From positions 310,001-374,000 of the forward strand of contig NZ_CP177134.1 in NCBI RefSeq assembly GCF_046736045.1: 64,000 bases of DNA. Direction: 5' to 3'. Under the pieces are notes generated by a model, which ran no database searches, was not told the origin of the DNA, and was given only the letters and a program-made list of their open reading frames with translations. The stretch's first letter is position 1. Each line of letters opens with the position of its first letter. The position numbers and the translations under genes were made by a program. Source of the DNA: Leptospira_A sp046736045 (lineage in GTDB: Bacteria; Spirochaetota; Leptospiria; Leptospirales; Leptospiraceae). Below are positions 7,486 through 16,367 of the stretch, piece after piece.

Positions 7486-7530
7486 CGTAAATCAAAAAGT
7501 TAGTCGATTCAATCAACTTTTTGATTTACG
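7486..7530. terminator. Long perfect hairpin after the RNA-ligase gene
   Basis: The arms CGTAAATCAAAAAGTT (7486-7501) and its exact reverse complement (7515-7530) make a 16-bp stem with a 13-base loop. It lies 15 bases after the stop codon, and the 3' arm contains a T-run. It is probably the ligase terminator, although the perfect stem is longer than usual. Confidence 0.6.
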
Positions 7531-7591
7531 GTATGATGGACACAATCCATATTAGAAAAGATTTACACAATTTTAACCAAAGGCATAAACA

Positions 7592-9022
7592 TTGGAAACT
7601 AAATCGGAAAACTCGAAACAACCATCACGCATCACTTCCGCTTCCTTATGGGCGGAATTAAAAGATGCCCTAGCCGGTTCGGAAGCAGACTATACGGAAG
7701 TTAGCATGCGCAAGGCGATATTCCTTCTTTCCGTTCCAATGGTTTTGGAACTGGTACTTGAATCGGTGTTCGCCGTAGTGGACATATATTTTGTAGGAAA
7801 ACTCGGCGCATCAGCCGTTGCAACAGTCGGTCTCACGGAAACATATTTGTTTTTATTGTATTCCATAGCGATGGGTCTCACTTTTTCCGTCACTGCCATT
7901 ATCGCCCGAAGGATTGGTGAAAAAGAAAAAGAGAAAGCAGGAACAGCTGCCGTTCAGGCCATATTCATTGCTTTTATTGCATCTATCCCGTTTGCCATTG
8001 CAGGAATATTTTATTCAAAGGAACTTTTAGCTTTGATGGGAGCAGACAATTGGGTGCTTACGGAAGGATATCCATATATGCAATGGATGCTTGGTACCAA
8101 TATTGTGATCGTCTTGTTATTTATGATCAATGCTGTCTTTCGGGGTGCCGGAGATGCTGCCATTGCCATGAAGGTACTTTGGATTTCCAACGGTCTCAAT
8201 ATCATACTTGATCCCATACTCATTTTCGGTTGGGGCCCCATTCCTGCCTACGGAATTACGGGTGCGGCCATCGCCACAGCCCTTGGCCGTGGAATCGGTG
8301 TTTGTTTCCAACTTTGGCTATTATTCCGTGGAGGAAAACACATCCGAGTTTTAGCCTCTCATTTAAAAATCGAATGGGAAACTATCGGAGGAATTCTAAA
8401 AACATCAATTGGAGGCATTGGTCAAATGATTGTCGCAATGACCTCATGGATTTTTATCATGAGAATTCTTGCTGAGTTTGGTAGCCAAACAGTCGCAGGT
8501 GCTACCATTGCACTTAGAGTGATGATGTTTACGATGATGCCTTCTTGGGGGATGTCCAATGCTGTAGCCACACTTGTCGGACAAAATTTGGGAGCGGGAA
8601 AACCGGACCGCGCAGAACAATCTGTTTGGTTTACAGGCTATTGCAATATGGGATATTTGATTTTGGTTTCGATTGTTTATTTTTTTCTGGCAGAAAGTTT
8701 AGTTTCTATTTTTACAAGTGACCCTGCTGTGATTCAAATCGGAGGAAAATGGTTAACGATTGTTTCCTATTCCTACTTTATTTATGCATGGTGGATGGCC
8801 GCATCACAAGCGTTTAACGGATCTGGCGATACAATGACTCCGACTAAAATCAATATTGTATTTTTCTGGCTCATTCAAATTCCACTCGCATATACTCTAG
8901 GCAAATATTTCAATTTTGGTTATGAAGGAGTATTTTGGTCCATCATGGCTACAGAATCTTCCGTTGGGGTATTTACCCTTTGGCTGTTTACCAAAGGAAA
9001 ATGGAAAGAAACCAAAGTTTAA
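7592..9022 (+). CDS. MATE family efflux transporter
   Basis: This 476-residue protein has about twelve hydrophobic segments in the two-fold MATE arrangement, beginning with IFLLSVPMVLELVLESVFAVVDIYFVGKLG. The second half starts near KTSIGGIGQMIVAMTSWIFIM. GASAVATVGLTE and GGTILRV-like loops and the QNLGAGKPDRAE motif are typical of the NorM/DinF group. Such proteins export drugs or metabolites against Na+ or H+ across the inner membrane. A ~50-residue polar N-terminal extension precedes the first helix. Translation probably starts at a TTG at 7592, with an AAAGG site upstream; no ATG is available before the first helix. The substrate cannot be told from sequence. Confidence 0.9.
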   Translation: METKSENSKQPSRITSASLWAELKDALAGSEADYTEVSMRKAIFLLSVPMVLELVLESVFAVVDIYFVGKLGASAVATVGLTETYLFLLYSIAMGLTFSVTAIIARRIGEKEKEKAGTAAVQAIFIAFIASIPFAIAGIFYSKELLALMGADNWVLTEGYPYMQWMLGTNIVIVLLFMINAVFRGAGDAAIAMKVLWISNGLNIILDPILIFGWGPIPAYGITGAAIATALGRGIGVCFQLWLLFRGGKHIRVLASHLKIEWETIGGILKTSIGGIGQMIVAMTSWIFIMRILAEFGSQTVAGATIALRVMMFTMMPSWGMSNAVATLVGQNLGAGKPDRAEQSVWFTGYCNMGYLILVSIVYFFLAESLVSIFTSDPAVIQIGGKWLTIVSYSYFIYAWWMAASQAFNGSGDTMTPTKINIVFFWLIQIPLAYTLGKYFNFGYEGVFWSIMATESSVGVFTLWLFTKGKWKETKV

Positions 9023-9034
9023 GTTTTTCTGAAA

Positions 9035-9530
9035 TTGAAAATCAAACCTATTCATTCCAATTCGTTTACATACATTTGTTTAATTTCAATCATATCGATT
9101 AGCAATTTGGTCCTATCCTGCTCGTCTCCGAAATTTTCAAATGTTTGCGATCCAAATAACAAAAGTTTTTTAGCGACACCAATTTTAAAATCTGCTTTTG
9201 GAGACAGGTCAGGTGACAACAATCGCTGGCGGTGTAGGCATCTCGGGTTCAACGAATGGAATCGGAACAGCTGCAAGATTCAACCAACCCCAGGCTTTAT
9301 TTTTTGACGGAACAAATATGTACATTGTAGACCGCACCAATCATTCCATCCGGAAAATGGTTTTAGCAACCGGTGTAGTCACAACGATCGCAGGGACATC
9401 AGGCACTCCCGGCTTTGCAGACGGAACTGGAGCTGTCGCAAGATTTAATAACCCTCAAGGTATCGCTACTGATGGAACCAGTCTTTATATCACCGATTCA
9501 CTCAATCATCGGCTCAGGAAAATCCAATAA
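9035..9530 (+). pseudogene. Broken NHL-repeat lipoprotein
   Basis: Two reading frames together spell one degraded protein. The first, from a TTG at 9035, gives a lipoprotein signal (ISNLVLSCSS) and the 'CDPNNKSFLATPILKSAFGD' stretch. The frame then changes near 9195-9205, and the second frame (to 9530) carries two NHL beta-propeller repeats (TGQVTTIAGG...ARFNQPQALFFDGTNMYIVD, and a second copy). Intact NHL lipoproteins have more repeats than the two left here, so both a frameshift and an internal deletion are likely. Expression as a functional protein is doubtful. Confidence 0.65.
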
Positions 9531-9532
9531 AA

Positions 9533-9555
9533 AAGCCTCTCCATTATTGGGGCTT
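9533..9555 (-). terminator. Terminator of the 7TM-DISM/AraC gene
   Basis: AAGCC (9533-9537) pairs with GGCTT (9551-9555), with an inner CC/GG. Read on the minus strand the stem is followed by a TTTTTTATT run, giving an intrinsic terminator just beyond the stop at 9561. Confidence 0.6.
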
Positions 9556-9560
9556 GATCG

Positions 9561-11168
9561 TCACTCTATCGAATCGACAGCTTGTCTATACTGCAATGGG
9601 CTTTGTCCCGTGGCTTTTTTAAATTCCACATTGAAGGCAGTTTTGGAACCGAATCCCGTCGCATAGGCTATGGAAAGCATGGACATGTCCGATTTCTCTT
9701 TGAGAAATTTTTTAGCTTCTGCAATGCGAAACGAATTGAGATAACTTCGAAAGCTCACACCCAGTTTGGAATTGAGCAATTCAGACGTTTGTTGGACAGT
9801 AAGGCCAATGGCAAAAGAAGCAATTTCCAAATCGAGTTTTTCATCTAAATAGGGTTTTGTTTCCCGCATCCATGATTCCAGTTTTGCCAGTGATTCTTCC
9901 GTATTGATGGAGTTTAGTTTCGACTTCACATAACGTGCGTTTTTACTTGTACCCGTATTTAGTGTAAGAATACGATGGAGAATTTCGTTTCTTTCTCCCT
10001 CTAATTTTTCATATTTTTGTAAAAGATTAAACAATAAGAAGAATAGATCAATGGGAAAAATAAACACACCGGAATAAAGCAGTGGTGTGGAATAAGGCAG
10101 GATGCCCAAAAAGTAAAAGATCGTATTGTAACTAATGATAAAATAGGATCCCCAGCTTAAGAGAAAGAAAAGGATTCTTTTTTCGCCTTTAAAATAAATT
10201 TGTAATCCGGTTCCGAGAATCATAGGAATGGAAAATATGTAGATATAAGTTACGATCCTTGAAAAAATTTTGGTCGTATAAGAGATCAGGATTGCGGGAA
10301 TACAAAGGAGAGCCACAATCCCAATGATAAGTAAAATTTTATCAATTCGGGGGCTGTGCAATTTTGTATTTAAAAACATTCGCACAAATTGAAAAGAAAA
10401 AGGAATCCCCAGAGTAGAAAATACTAAAATGGCTTTGTTTTGCCACCAAGCGAATTCGGGCCACAAAACATCATAGGCATTCCCATATTGACCGTTATAC
10501 CATAATACAGTGCACACAACATATCCTGCGTAGAAAAAGAATTCACTTAGACCAAATGCAAAATAATAAAAAAGAGCAAAAATAAACATAACAGCGCATA
10601 CACCTAAGATAAGCCAAGTGATTGCGGTTTCTAGAATTATACGTTTGTTAAATGATCTTTCTTCCATCGAACGAATGGGAAAAGAGATTAAGGATTTTGA
10701 TTGTAACCGAATATAGAAATAGGAACCTTCCGAATGTTTCGGTATTTTAAAGCTGGGGTAAAGGGCTTCCGGAAGAGTCCACTTCGACTTAGGGATTGTG
10801 TCTCCCGTTTCGAAGGTTTGGAATTCTTTTCGACTCACAGGATAATACAGAATGGCAGAATCGAGTGCTTTCCATTCTAAGGAAAGTATCCTATCGGGTG
10901 AAAACCCACCTTCGTTTGCTTTACCCCGAAGCCAGATGGTATCAGTTGTAAAATTAAAAGAGAGTTGGGTTTTGGAAATTTGTTTCCAGGATTTTTGTTT
11001 TTGAATTTGGTCAAAAGGGATATCTGTGCTAGGGTCTAAAAAGAATTCGAAAAGATCGGTCACATTACGATTTCCCGAGTGATCCGGTGTGCAAGAGATT
11101 CCCGTCAACATCAGGAATAATAAAAACATCCGGAAAATTTCTTTCATCGCACACAATTTACACATCAA
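9561..11168 (-). CDS. 7TM-DISM membrane sensor with AraC-type DNA-binding domain
   Basis: The N-terminus carries a lipoprotein-like signal ending in LTGISC (Cys26). Residues about 40-175 form a periplasmic beta-sandwich of the 7TMR-DISMED2 type. About 180-400 contains seven hydrophobic helices. The last ~110 residues form a double helix-turn-helix AraC domain (LDLEIASFAIGLTVQQTSELL and SMLSIAYATGFGSKTAFNVEFKKATGQSPLQYR). The protein should therefore sense something outside the inner membrane and bind DNA directly, without a kinase step. GGAGG lies immediately before TTG-ATG at the annotated start, and a third start (ATG at 11147) is possible. It is transcribed alone. The ligand and target genes are unknown. 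Confidence 0.85.
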   Translation of the reverse strand: MMCKLCAMKEIFRMFLLFLMLTGISCTPDHSGNRNVTDLFEFFLDPSTDIPFDQIQKQKSWKQISKTQLSFNFTTDTIWLRGKANEGGFSPDRILSLEWKALDSAILYYPVSRKEFQTFETGDTIPKSKWTLPEALYPSFKIPKHSEGSYFYIRLQSKSLISFPIRSMEERSFNKRIILETAITWLILGVCAVMFIFALFYYFAFGLSEFFFYAGYVVCTVLWYNGQYGNAYDVLWPEFAWWQNKAILVFSTLGIPFSFQFVRMFLNTKLHSPRIDKILLIIGIVALLCIPAILISYTTKIFSRIVTYIYIFSIPMILGTGLQIYFKGEKRILFFLLSWGSYFIISYNTIFYFLGILPYSTPLLYSGVFIFPIDLFFLLFNLLQKYEKLEGERNEILHRILTLNTGTSKNARYVKSKLNSINTEESLAKLESWMRETKPYLDEKLDLEIASFAIGLTVQQTSELLNSKLGVSFRSYLNSFRIAEAKKFLKEKSDMSMLSIAYATGFGSKTAFNVEFKKATGQSPLQYRQAVDSIE

Positions 11169-11337
11169 CCTCCAAAGCCTGACAAGCTTTTTTGCAAAAA
11201 AGAATCCGTTATTATAACGAGGTTTGGTCTACCTTGAATGGATTATTGCTATTATCGATCTCTTTCATGGGAGTAATCGCCTTTGAAATTCAATTGGGTT
11301 AAGTCTATCCATGATAAAGTAAGCGATGTTAAACGCC

Positions 11338-13308
11338 TTACCTTCGTGCGTAGGCTTGGGCTTCCACTTCATACATCGAATCGATGAGCGATTGATACTT
11401 GGCAGTGATTACATGCCTCTTCATCGAGAGTTTTGCCGACAATTCATCCCCGACATCAAAAGCCTTCGGCATGATCCGCACTTCGATAATCTTTTCGAAA
11501 CTCTTGAATCCATTCTCTGTACGAATCGCGTTCTTTACTTCCTGCATGATCTTTTCATGAACCGCCTTGTTCGTTGCAAGTTGTTCATAAGTAGATCCGT
11601 ACTCTGTAAACTTTTCAAGCGTGGGCAGAACAAGAGCGCCTAAAAATTTCTGATCCTGACCGACGACCATAACATGATCGATAAATGGTGACTGAACGAG
11701 TTTGTTTTCAATGGGCACAGGTTCGATATTTTCTCCATTGAGAAGCACAATCGTTTCTTTCGTTCTGCCAACAATCTTAAGAGTACCATTGTAAGTCATG
11801 ATCCCAATATCACCCGTGTTAAACCAACCATCGTTAGTAAGAACCTTGGCAGTAACTTCTGGTCGTTTGTAATAACCCTTCATGATCTGCGGTCCACGCA
11901 CATATATCTCGCCCTTGGCTCCTTTTTTCGGCGGATATAATACTTTACCAGTTTCTATATCCTTCAGAAGAATTTCGGTTTCAGGAATGATCGGCCCTAC
12001 GCTACCAACTACCAAGTGTTTGGGTGTGCGGAATGCAAGTCCCGGCGAGGTTTCCGTCAATCCATATCCCTCTAACACTGGAATTTTGATCGTGTTAAAA
12101 AATTCATCGATATGAAATGGCAATGATCCCCCACCGGAAACCGAGCCTCGCAATTTCCCACCTGTAGATTGTCTGATTTTTCTTAATACAATCGCATCAA
12201 GAATGAGATAGGGAACGAAGAATGCTATTATTGAAAGTAAAGATAAGACAGCGAGTGTGATAGATTGCACAAATTTCCGGCCAATCAGATCCAATCGATT
12301 CCCTTTAAAAAAATGTAGCGGTCTTTGAATTCTGAGAGCACTGCCATAAGCTGCTTTGAATAATACTTTCTTTATAAAAGATTCTCCCTGAATCCTCGAT
12401 TGTATCCCCTGATAGATGCTCTCCCAAAGTCTTGGCGCTGAAGCCATAAAAGTAGGTTTCACGATCGATAAATCTTCACGGATATTTCTCACATTGGTAT
12501 AGTATTGCGAGGCGCCCATGGCAATCGTTCCCATTTGAAAAACCCTTTCGAAGCTGTGCCACACAGGTAGAATGGAAAGAAATCGATCCTTCGGACCGAT
12601 ATCAATCGGAATATTGCGTAACTGCGAAATCATGTTTGCATGAGTTAGCATGACTCCTTTAGGTTCTCCCGTAGTTCCGGAAGTATAAATGATTGTAAAT
12701 AAATCGTCAGGTTTAATATCAGCGACTCGTTCTTCTACCCTTCTGTCACCTAACTCTCGCAATCTTCTTCCTTTCGTAATGAGATCATTCATGTTTGTTG
12801 TTTTAGAAATTGATTGGGCTTTCTGCTCCGTTTGCATCCTGCCATTCAGATTGCCTCTTCCATTTGTAGTGATGGAGTCACCATCCATAAGTATAATATG
12901 TGTTATATTTGGTAAATCGGCAAAATTTTTCTCTATCTTTCGCAATGTTGCTTCATTTTCGACGAATACCATCTTTGCATCGGAATGCGGTAGAATGTAT
13001 CGAATATCACCGTCTGTTACATCAGTGCCACGCGGAACGTCCGCAGCTCCGCTTAGCAATATTCCATAGTTTGTGATGATCCATTCTTTTCTATTGTCCG
13101 AAAGGACAGCTACGTGATCACGAGCCTTCAATCCGAGATCAATTAACCCTGTCGCCAAGGCGACACCCGTTTCATATACCTCACGGAAGGTTATCGTAGA
13201 AAATTGTTTATCTTTGTTTCGTGTTCCAAATGCAGGCTTATCACCATACTTCTTGGCACTATCGTAATACAACTCCGCTAAGTTTTTCGCTGTGACTTTT
13301 GAACTCAT
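11338..13308 (-). CDS. Long-chain acyl-CoA ligase (AMP-forming)
   Basis: This is a 656-residue enzyme of the ANL superfamily that activates fatty acids as acyl-AMP and then acyl-CoA. Visible motifs are the P-loop YTSGTTGEPKGVMLTH, the adenine-binding GYGLTETSPG, the hinge-region Asp in GWFNTGDIG, and GRTKETIVLLNGENIEP with the invariant Arg. A hydrophobic segment, LAVLSLLSIIAFFVPYLILDAIVL, splits the N-domain, as in FAA1/FadD15-type ligases, and suggests membrane contact. I chose the ATG at 13308 (MSSKVTAKN) because GGAG lies eight bases upstream; an ATG at 13350 would add 14 unlikely residues. It lies 60 bases downstream of an AraC regulator on the same strand, which may control it. Confidence 0.9.
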   Translation of the reverse strand: MSSKVTAKNLAELYYDSAKKYGDKPAFGTRNKDKQFSTITFREVYETGVALATGLIDLGLKARDHVAVLSDNRKEWIITNYGILLSGAADVPRGTDVTDGDIRYILPHSDAKMVFVENEATLRKIEKNFADLPNITHIILMDGDSITTNGRGNLNGRMQTEQKAQSISKTTNMNDLITKGRRLRELGDRRVEERVADIKPDDLFTIIYTSGTTGEPKGVMLTHANMISQLRNIPIDIGPKDRFLSILPVWHSFERVFQMGTIAMGASQYYTNVRNIREDLSIVKPTFMASAPRLWESIYQGIQSRIQGESFIKKVLFKAAYGSALRIQRPLHFFKGNRLDLIGRKFVQSITLAVLSLLSIIAFFVPYLILDAIVLRKIRQSTGGKLRGSVSGGGSLPFHIDEFFNTIKIPVLEGYGLTETSPGLAFRTPKHLVVGSVGPIIPETEILLKDIETGKVLYPPKKGAKGEIYVRGPQIMKGYYKRPEVTAKVLTNDGWFNTGDIGIMTYNGTLKIVGRTKETIVLLNGENIEPVPIENKLVQSPFIDHVMVVGQDQKFLGALVLPTLEKFTEYGSTYEQLATNKAVHEKIMQEVKNAIRTENGFKSFEKIIEVRIMPKAFDVGDELSAKLSMKRHVITAKYQSLIDSMYEVEAQAYARR

Positions 13309-13370
13309 ATTTTTTTCTCCGATACCAAATACAATATCAGATTTCCCCAAAACGATCTTGAACGCAGCGG

Positions 13371-14129
13371 CTATTTCGAAAAGAAAATGGCACTAAAAGG
13401 TTCTATCTTTTTTGTAAAATCAGAAGGACCAACTCCAAATGATCTGCGAAAAATACGCGTAAAATGAGACTGATCGGCAAATCCTCCCTCATGTGCAGCA
13501 TCAAGCAAGTGCGAATGATTTGCCAAATAGTCTACTGCCTTCTTTGTTTTTAACCAAAGTCGATAAGCGGAAAAAGGAACTCCCGTTTCCTTACGAAAAA
13601 GATGACGAAAACGTTCTACCGACAAACTAGCTTCTGCAGCTAAGCGAGTGAGTAAAAAATCCTCAAGCTCTACATTTTGAATGCTCTTTTGAATGCGTGC
13701 GTCGATTTTGTAACTCGTAGTTTTTGCAAAATCCTTATTGATAATATCAAGTAGTTGCGTACGAACTTTGGTATTTGATAAATTTAGAATTTGTTTGATT
13801 CGATGTTTTACAGTTTCAGTGAATAAATCTCCCACTTCAAATGGTGAATGATTTACCGCCAAACTTCGATCATTGAAAAGGTGATACCCTGTTGTCAATG
13901 GATCCAAATAAAGTAGAGTTAGATTGCCTTCCGCGCATCTCATTTCGTGACTCACACCGGAGGGAATAAAGACTGCATTGTATGTCTTCCACTCACCACC
14001 TTGCGTTCGCAATTCAACGATGCCGGAATCAGGCAGACTGATCTGAATATAAAAATGGCTGTGCCGATGCGTTGAAAATCCATCACCGCGGTATGTAGCA
14101 AAATCATCCCAGATCAAAAATTGCTTCAT
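13371..14129 (-). CDS. AraC family transcriptional regulator (cupin plus double HTH)
   Basis: The N-terminal half is a cupin-like sensing domain (HRHSHFYIQISL, VFIPSGVSHEMRC with the usual histidines). The C-terminal ~100 residues are the AraC double HTH (LLTRLAAEASLSVERFRHLFRKETGVPFSAYR and AAHEGGFADQSHFTRIFRRSFGVGPSDF). I placed the start at the ATG at 14129 (252 residues). The open frame continues to 14258, but that extension is translated from a dispersed repeat (14180-14244) and is unlikely to be protein. The ATG at 14159 is an alternative. No clear ribosome-binding site helps decide. The gene lies directly upstream of the acyl-CoA ligase, so control of lipid use is a reasonable guess. 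Confidence 0.8.
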   Translation of the reverse strand: MKQFLIWDDFATYRGDGFSTHRHSHFYIQISLPDSGIVELRTQGGEWKTYNAVFIPSGVSHEMRCAEGNLTLLYLDPLTTGYHLFNDRSLAVNHSPFEVGDLFTETVKHRIKQILNLSNTKVRTQLLDIINKDFAKTTSYKIDARIQKSIQNVELEDFLLTRLAAEASLSVERFRHLFRKETGVPFSAYRLWLKTKKAVDYLANHSHLLDAAHEGGFADQSHFTRIFRRSFGVGPSDFTKKIEPFSAIFFSK

Positions 14130-14179
14130 AGTCTTGAATTCAGAAAATCCTGATTTCATGCAAGTATAAAAGCGGAATA

Positions 14180-14244
14180 TGTTTCCAACTCCTGTACGCG
14201 TAACTTTCTTTCTCGATTCGCGAGCTACGCCATCGTGGCTTCGC
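14180..14244 (+). repeat. Dispersed MITE-like repeat, degenerate copy 1
   Basis: This stretch matches the other two copies at both ends: GTTTCCAACTCCTG at the left, and TCGATTCGCGAGCTACGCC plus TGGCTTCGC at the right. The centre, GTACGCGTAACTTTC, is diverged and lacks the internal hairpin. It lies at the 5' end of the AraC gene. Confidence 0.6.
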
Positions 14245-14469
14245 AACTGAACTGACACCTTTCGCCCTTCTCCTAAAAGATGGATACTATTCGTAGTACG
14301 GCCTATTCAATAAAAATTGAAAATAATTACCAATCTTACTACACTTAACACATATTAGTTGATATATGAAAAATCCCCTTCTAAATTTATGATCGAATTG
14401 AGATTTTTTTAATTGCATTTTCAAAAAATTTCATTAAATTGTTCGAAATTATTTACTTAGGATCAATTT

Positions 14470-15114
14470 ATGAATGAGAAATCAATCGCCTTTTTAGTTT
14501 TTGAAATACTAGGTGAAAATGGTAACTATAAAGAGTCTGAAACCAAAATGTCCAAGAAGGTATTAAATCATTTTAATATTTCTCCGGAACTAAGTGAAAA
14601 AGTTTGGAAAGACAGATTGGATAAGAAAATTGAGAGAGATGATGTCTTGGAAGAATTTAGAAATTCCGACCAAAAGAATAAACAAGAATTATTAGCAGCA
14701 CTTTTTGAAATATCAGAATCCGGTCACATAAAAAAATACAAACGTGGCAATACTCTTGAATTGCTATTGGAAATAGTTGATCCTTCACCACCAAACGATA
14801 TAATCTCACGAGAATTGCAGACCAAATTTGCTGTCGCTACTGTTTGTATGTATGACATTTCAAAAGAAGGAATGGATACATTTTATATGATGCTTGAAGC
14901 TGAAACTTATGATAGAAAAGAAATACAAGAGTTAATCGATAACAACAATGAATTTGATATAGATGATGGTATTGAAAAATTTAAAACATTAGATCCTCAC
15001 AACCAAACTCTTGTTATTCAAACAATCTGTGTAATCTGCAGTATTGACGCGGTAGAATTAAACTATCCCGAAGGGCACATCCTAGGTCGATTAGTTCCCC
15101 ATATGAATTCGTGA
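14470..15114 (+). CDS. Hypothetical helical protein, unknown function
   Basis: The 214-residue product has no signal peptide or membrane segment, is acidic, and is predicted by eye to be almost all helical. I see no catalytic motif. The C-terminal ~100 residues (ELQTKFAVATVCMYDISKEGMDTFYMMLEAE ... LVIQTICVICSIDAVELNYPEG) faintly resemble TerB-like helical repeats, but I would not assign that. The ATG follows TTAGGATCAATTT, a usable ribosome-binding site. Base composition is more A+T-rich than its neighbours, and it lies between dispersed repeats, consistent with acquisition by transfer. Confidence 0.6.
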   Translation: MNEKSIAFLVFEILGENGNYKESETKMSKKVLNHFNISPELSEKVWKDRLDKKIERDDVLEEFRNSDQKNKQELLAALFEISESGHIKKYKRGNTLELLLEIVDPSPPNDIISRELQTKFAVATVCMYDISKEGMDTFYMMLEAETYDRKEIQELIDNNNEFDIDDGIEKFKTLDPHNQTLVIQTICVICSIDAVELNYPEGHILGRLVPHMNS

Positions 15115-15129
15115 GGGTCGGTCAAAGCT

Positions 15130-15190
15130 TCATACGTTTCCAACTCCTGCTCACGGGACGGGACATCCTGTCCCGATTCGCGAGCTTCTC
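15130..15190 (+). repeat. Dispersed MITE-like repeat, copy 2 (3'-truncated)
   Basis: This copy begins GCTTCATACGTTTCCAAC, identical to copy 3, and continues through CTCACGGGAC and ATTCGCGAGCT. The internal hairpin here is GGGACA-TCC-TGTCCC. The right terminal arm (GTTGGAAACGTAT) is missing: the sequence runs instead into the 40-bp direct repeat at 15194. Confidence 0.75.
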
Positions 15191-15193
15191 CAG

Positions 15194-15233
15194 AACTCCG
15201 GTTTGCTTTGGTTCAATACAGTCAGTCAAATTT
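15194..15233 (+). repeat. 40-bp direct repeat, left copy (flanks RRM gene)
   Basis: Matches 16105-16144 over 40 bases with a single C/T difference. It starts AACTCCGGTTTG and ends CAGTCAGTCAAATTT. The two copies are 911 bases apart in the same orientation and enclose the RNA-binding-protein gene. Confidence 0.9.
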
Positions 15234-15586
15234 CGCAGATTGATAGTGTAGGGGTCGGGCTCTTACTCAAAACCATGTTTCTCTGACAGGACAAAGTCCA
15301 TGAACTTAATTCGAATCGCCTACATTTAATTCACAATAAACATTTGTTAATTGAAATTTCAGAAATTCTCCTTGCTGAAAAAAGGAGGTAATTAATAATA
15401 GTATTAGATTCGTAGCATTATCGTTTATTTAACCACTAGAGTAGTCCCCACTTTCTTGCATTCTGATCTCTTTCCTAAGTTTTCCCCTGCATTTTCGTTG
15501 AGTTTTTACCCGATCTCCCGAATGGGTTAGTTGTATTTAAATTTTTAATTTTTAAGAATCGAAAATAAAATTCCCGAGGACATCAC
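15234..15586 (+). promoter_or_regulatory. Long leader region of the RRM gene
   Basis: About 350 bases without a gene. A hairpin CTCCTT/AAGGAG (15368-15373 with 15382-15387) includes an AAGGAGG sequence that is followed by no start codon. The last ~110 bases are T-rich and could be a long 5' untranslated leader, as is common for cold-shock RRM proteins, but this is inference. Confidence 0.35.
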
Positions 15587-15850
15587 ATGTCAGTAAACAT
15601 ATACGTAGGCAACCTTTCTTATGAAATGACGGAAAACAAGTTAAACGAACTTTTTTCTGCACACGGAGCAGTTACATCTGCAAAAATCATTATGGACCAG
15701 TATTCTGGTAATTCTAAAGGTTTCGGTTTTATCGAAATGAAAGAGCGTAATGAAGCAGATAATGCAATTAGCGATTTGAATGGAAAAAACATTCTAAACC
15801 GTGAAATGAAAGTGAACATTGCCAAACCAAAAACAAACAACTGGAACTAA
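15587..15850 (+). CDS. RRM-type RNA-binding protein
   Basis: This 87-residue protein is a single RNA recognition motif. RNP2 is IYVGNL (5-10) and RNP1 is KGFGFIEM (44-51), with the expected beta-alpha-beta spacing, and a short Lys/Asn tail (KPKTNNWN) follows. Such single-RRM proteins in cyanobacteria and spirochaetes are cytoplasmic RNA binders or chaperones, often cold-induced. GAGGA lies six bases before the ATG. The gene stands alone, with a long A+T-rich leader, and is enclosed by 40-bp direct repeats, an unusual setting for a housekeeping RNA chaperone. Confidence 0.92.
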   Translation: MSVNIYVGNLSYEMTENKLNELFSAHGAVTSAKIIMDQYSGNSKGFGFIEMKERNEADNAISDLNGKNILNREMKVNIAKPKTNNWN

Positions 15851-16104
15851 CTTAACTTCCAATTAAATTTTTGATTTCAGTCTTTAAAATGAAATATTTT
15901 AGAGCTGAAATCAAAAAATGAAAAATTCTTTTCATAAAAGAAAAAATCTCCCACACGCTGTTCCTGATTTCAAAATAAATCAAGACATGTGATCCTATAC
16001 TTACCCCGAATGTTCTGAGTTATACGAAACCTAGGTTCCGCAGGATCGTTCCCAGTGACCCTTACGTCGACATCGTATCTGTAGCGCAAAAGCAAGACCG
16101 CCAA

Positions 16105-16144
16105 AACTCCGGTTTGTTTTGGTTCAATACAGTCAGTCAAATTT
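16105..16144 (+). repeat. 40-bp direct repeat, right copy
   Basis: Second copy of the repeat at 15194-15233, with one substitution (GTTTTG for GCTTTG). The region around it (15851-16339) has no gene that I can support. It also contains a near-palindrome CAGCCAT-CC-ATGGCTG near 16196-16211. Confidence 0.9.
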
Positions 16145-16339
16145 TATAACTTGTGGCTCGCTCATCCTCCCATCCGGGTCGGAATTCGCTACCGCAGCCA
16201 TCCATGGCTGCTAGCCCCAAGTTCCAAAATTTTCCTTCCTAGTTATACCTATAAAAACAAACCTACGTTAAATGGTTACCAATAACGTATTTCGCTAAGG
16301 TTACTTATTCTAAAATTAAGATGGGTTTTAAAAACAAAA

Positions 16340-16367
16340 AAGCCTCTGAACATAAGTTCAAAGGCTT
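16340..16367 (-). terminator. Intrinsic terminator (duplicate of the rrl terminator)
   Basis: AAGCCT-C-TGAAC pairs with GTTCA-AAGGCTT around an ATAA loop. On the minus strand it is followed by TTTTTTG. It occupies the same position relative to the 23S fragment as the hairpin at 25872-25899 does to the full gene. Confidence 0.8.

Noticed and set aside
15130..16144. Composite insertion sequence around the RRM gene
   Set aside because: No transposase remnant was found; the flanking repeats alone do not show an IS.
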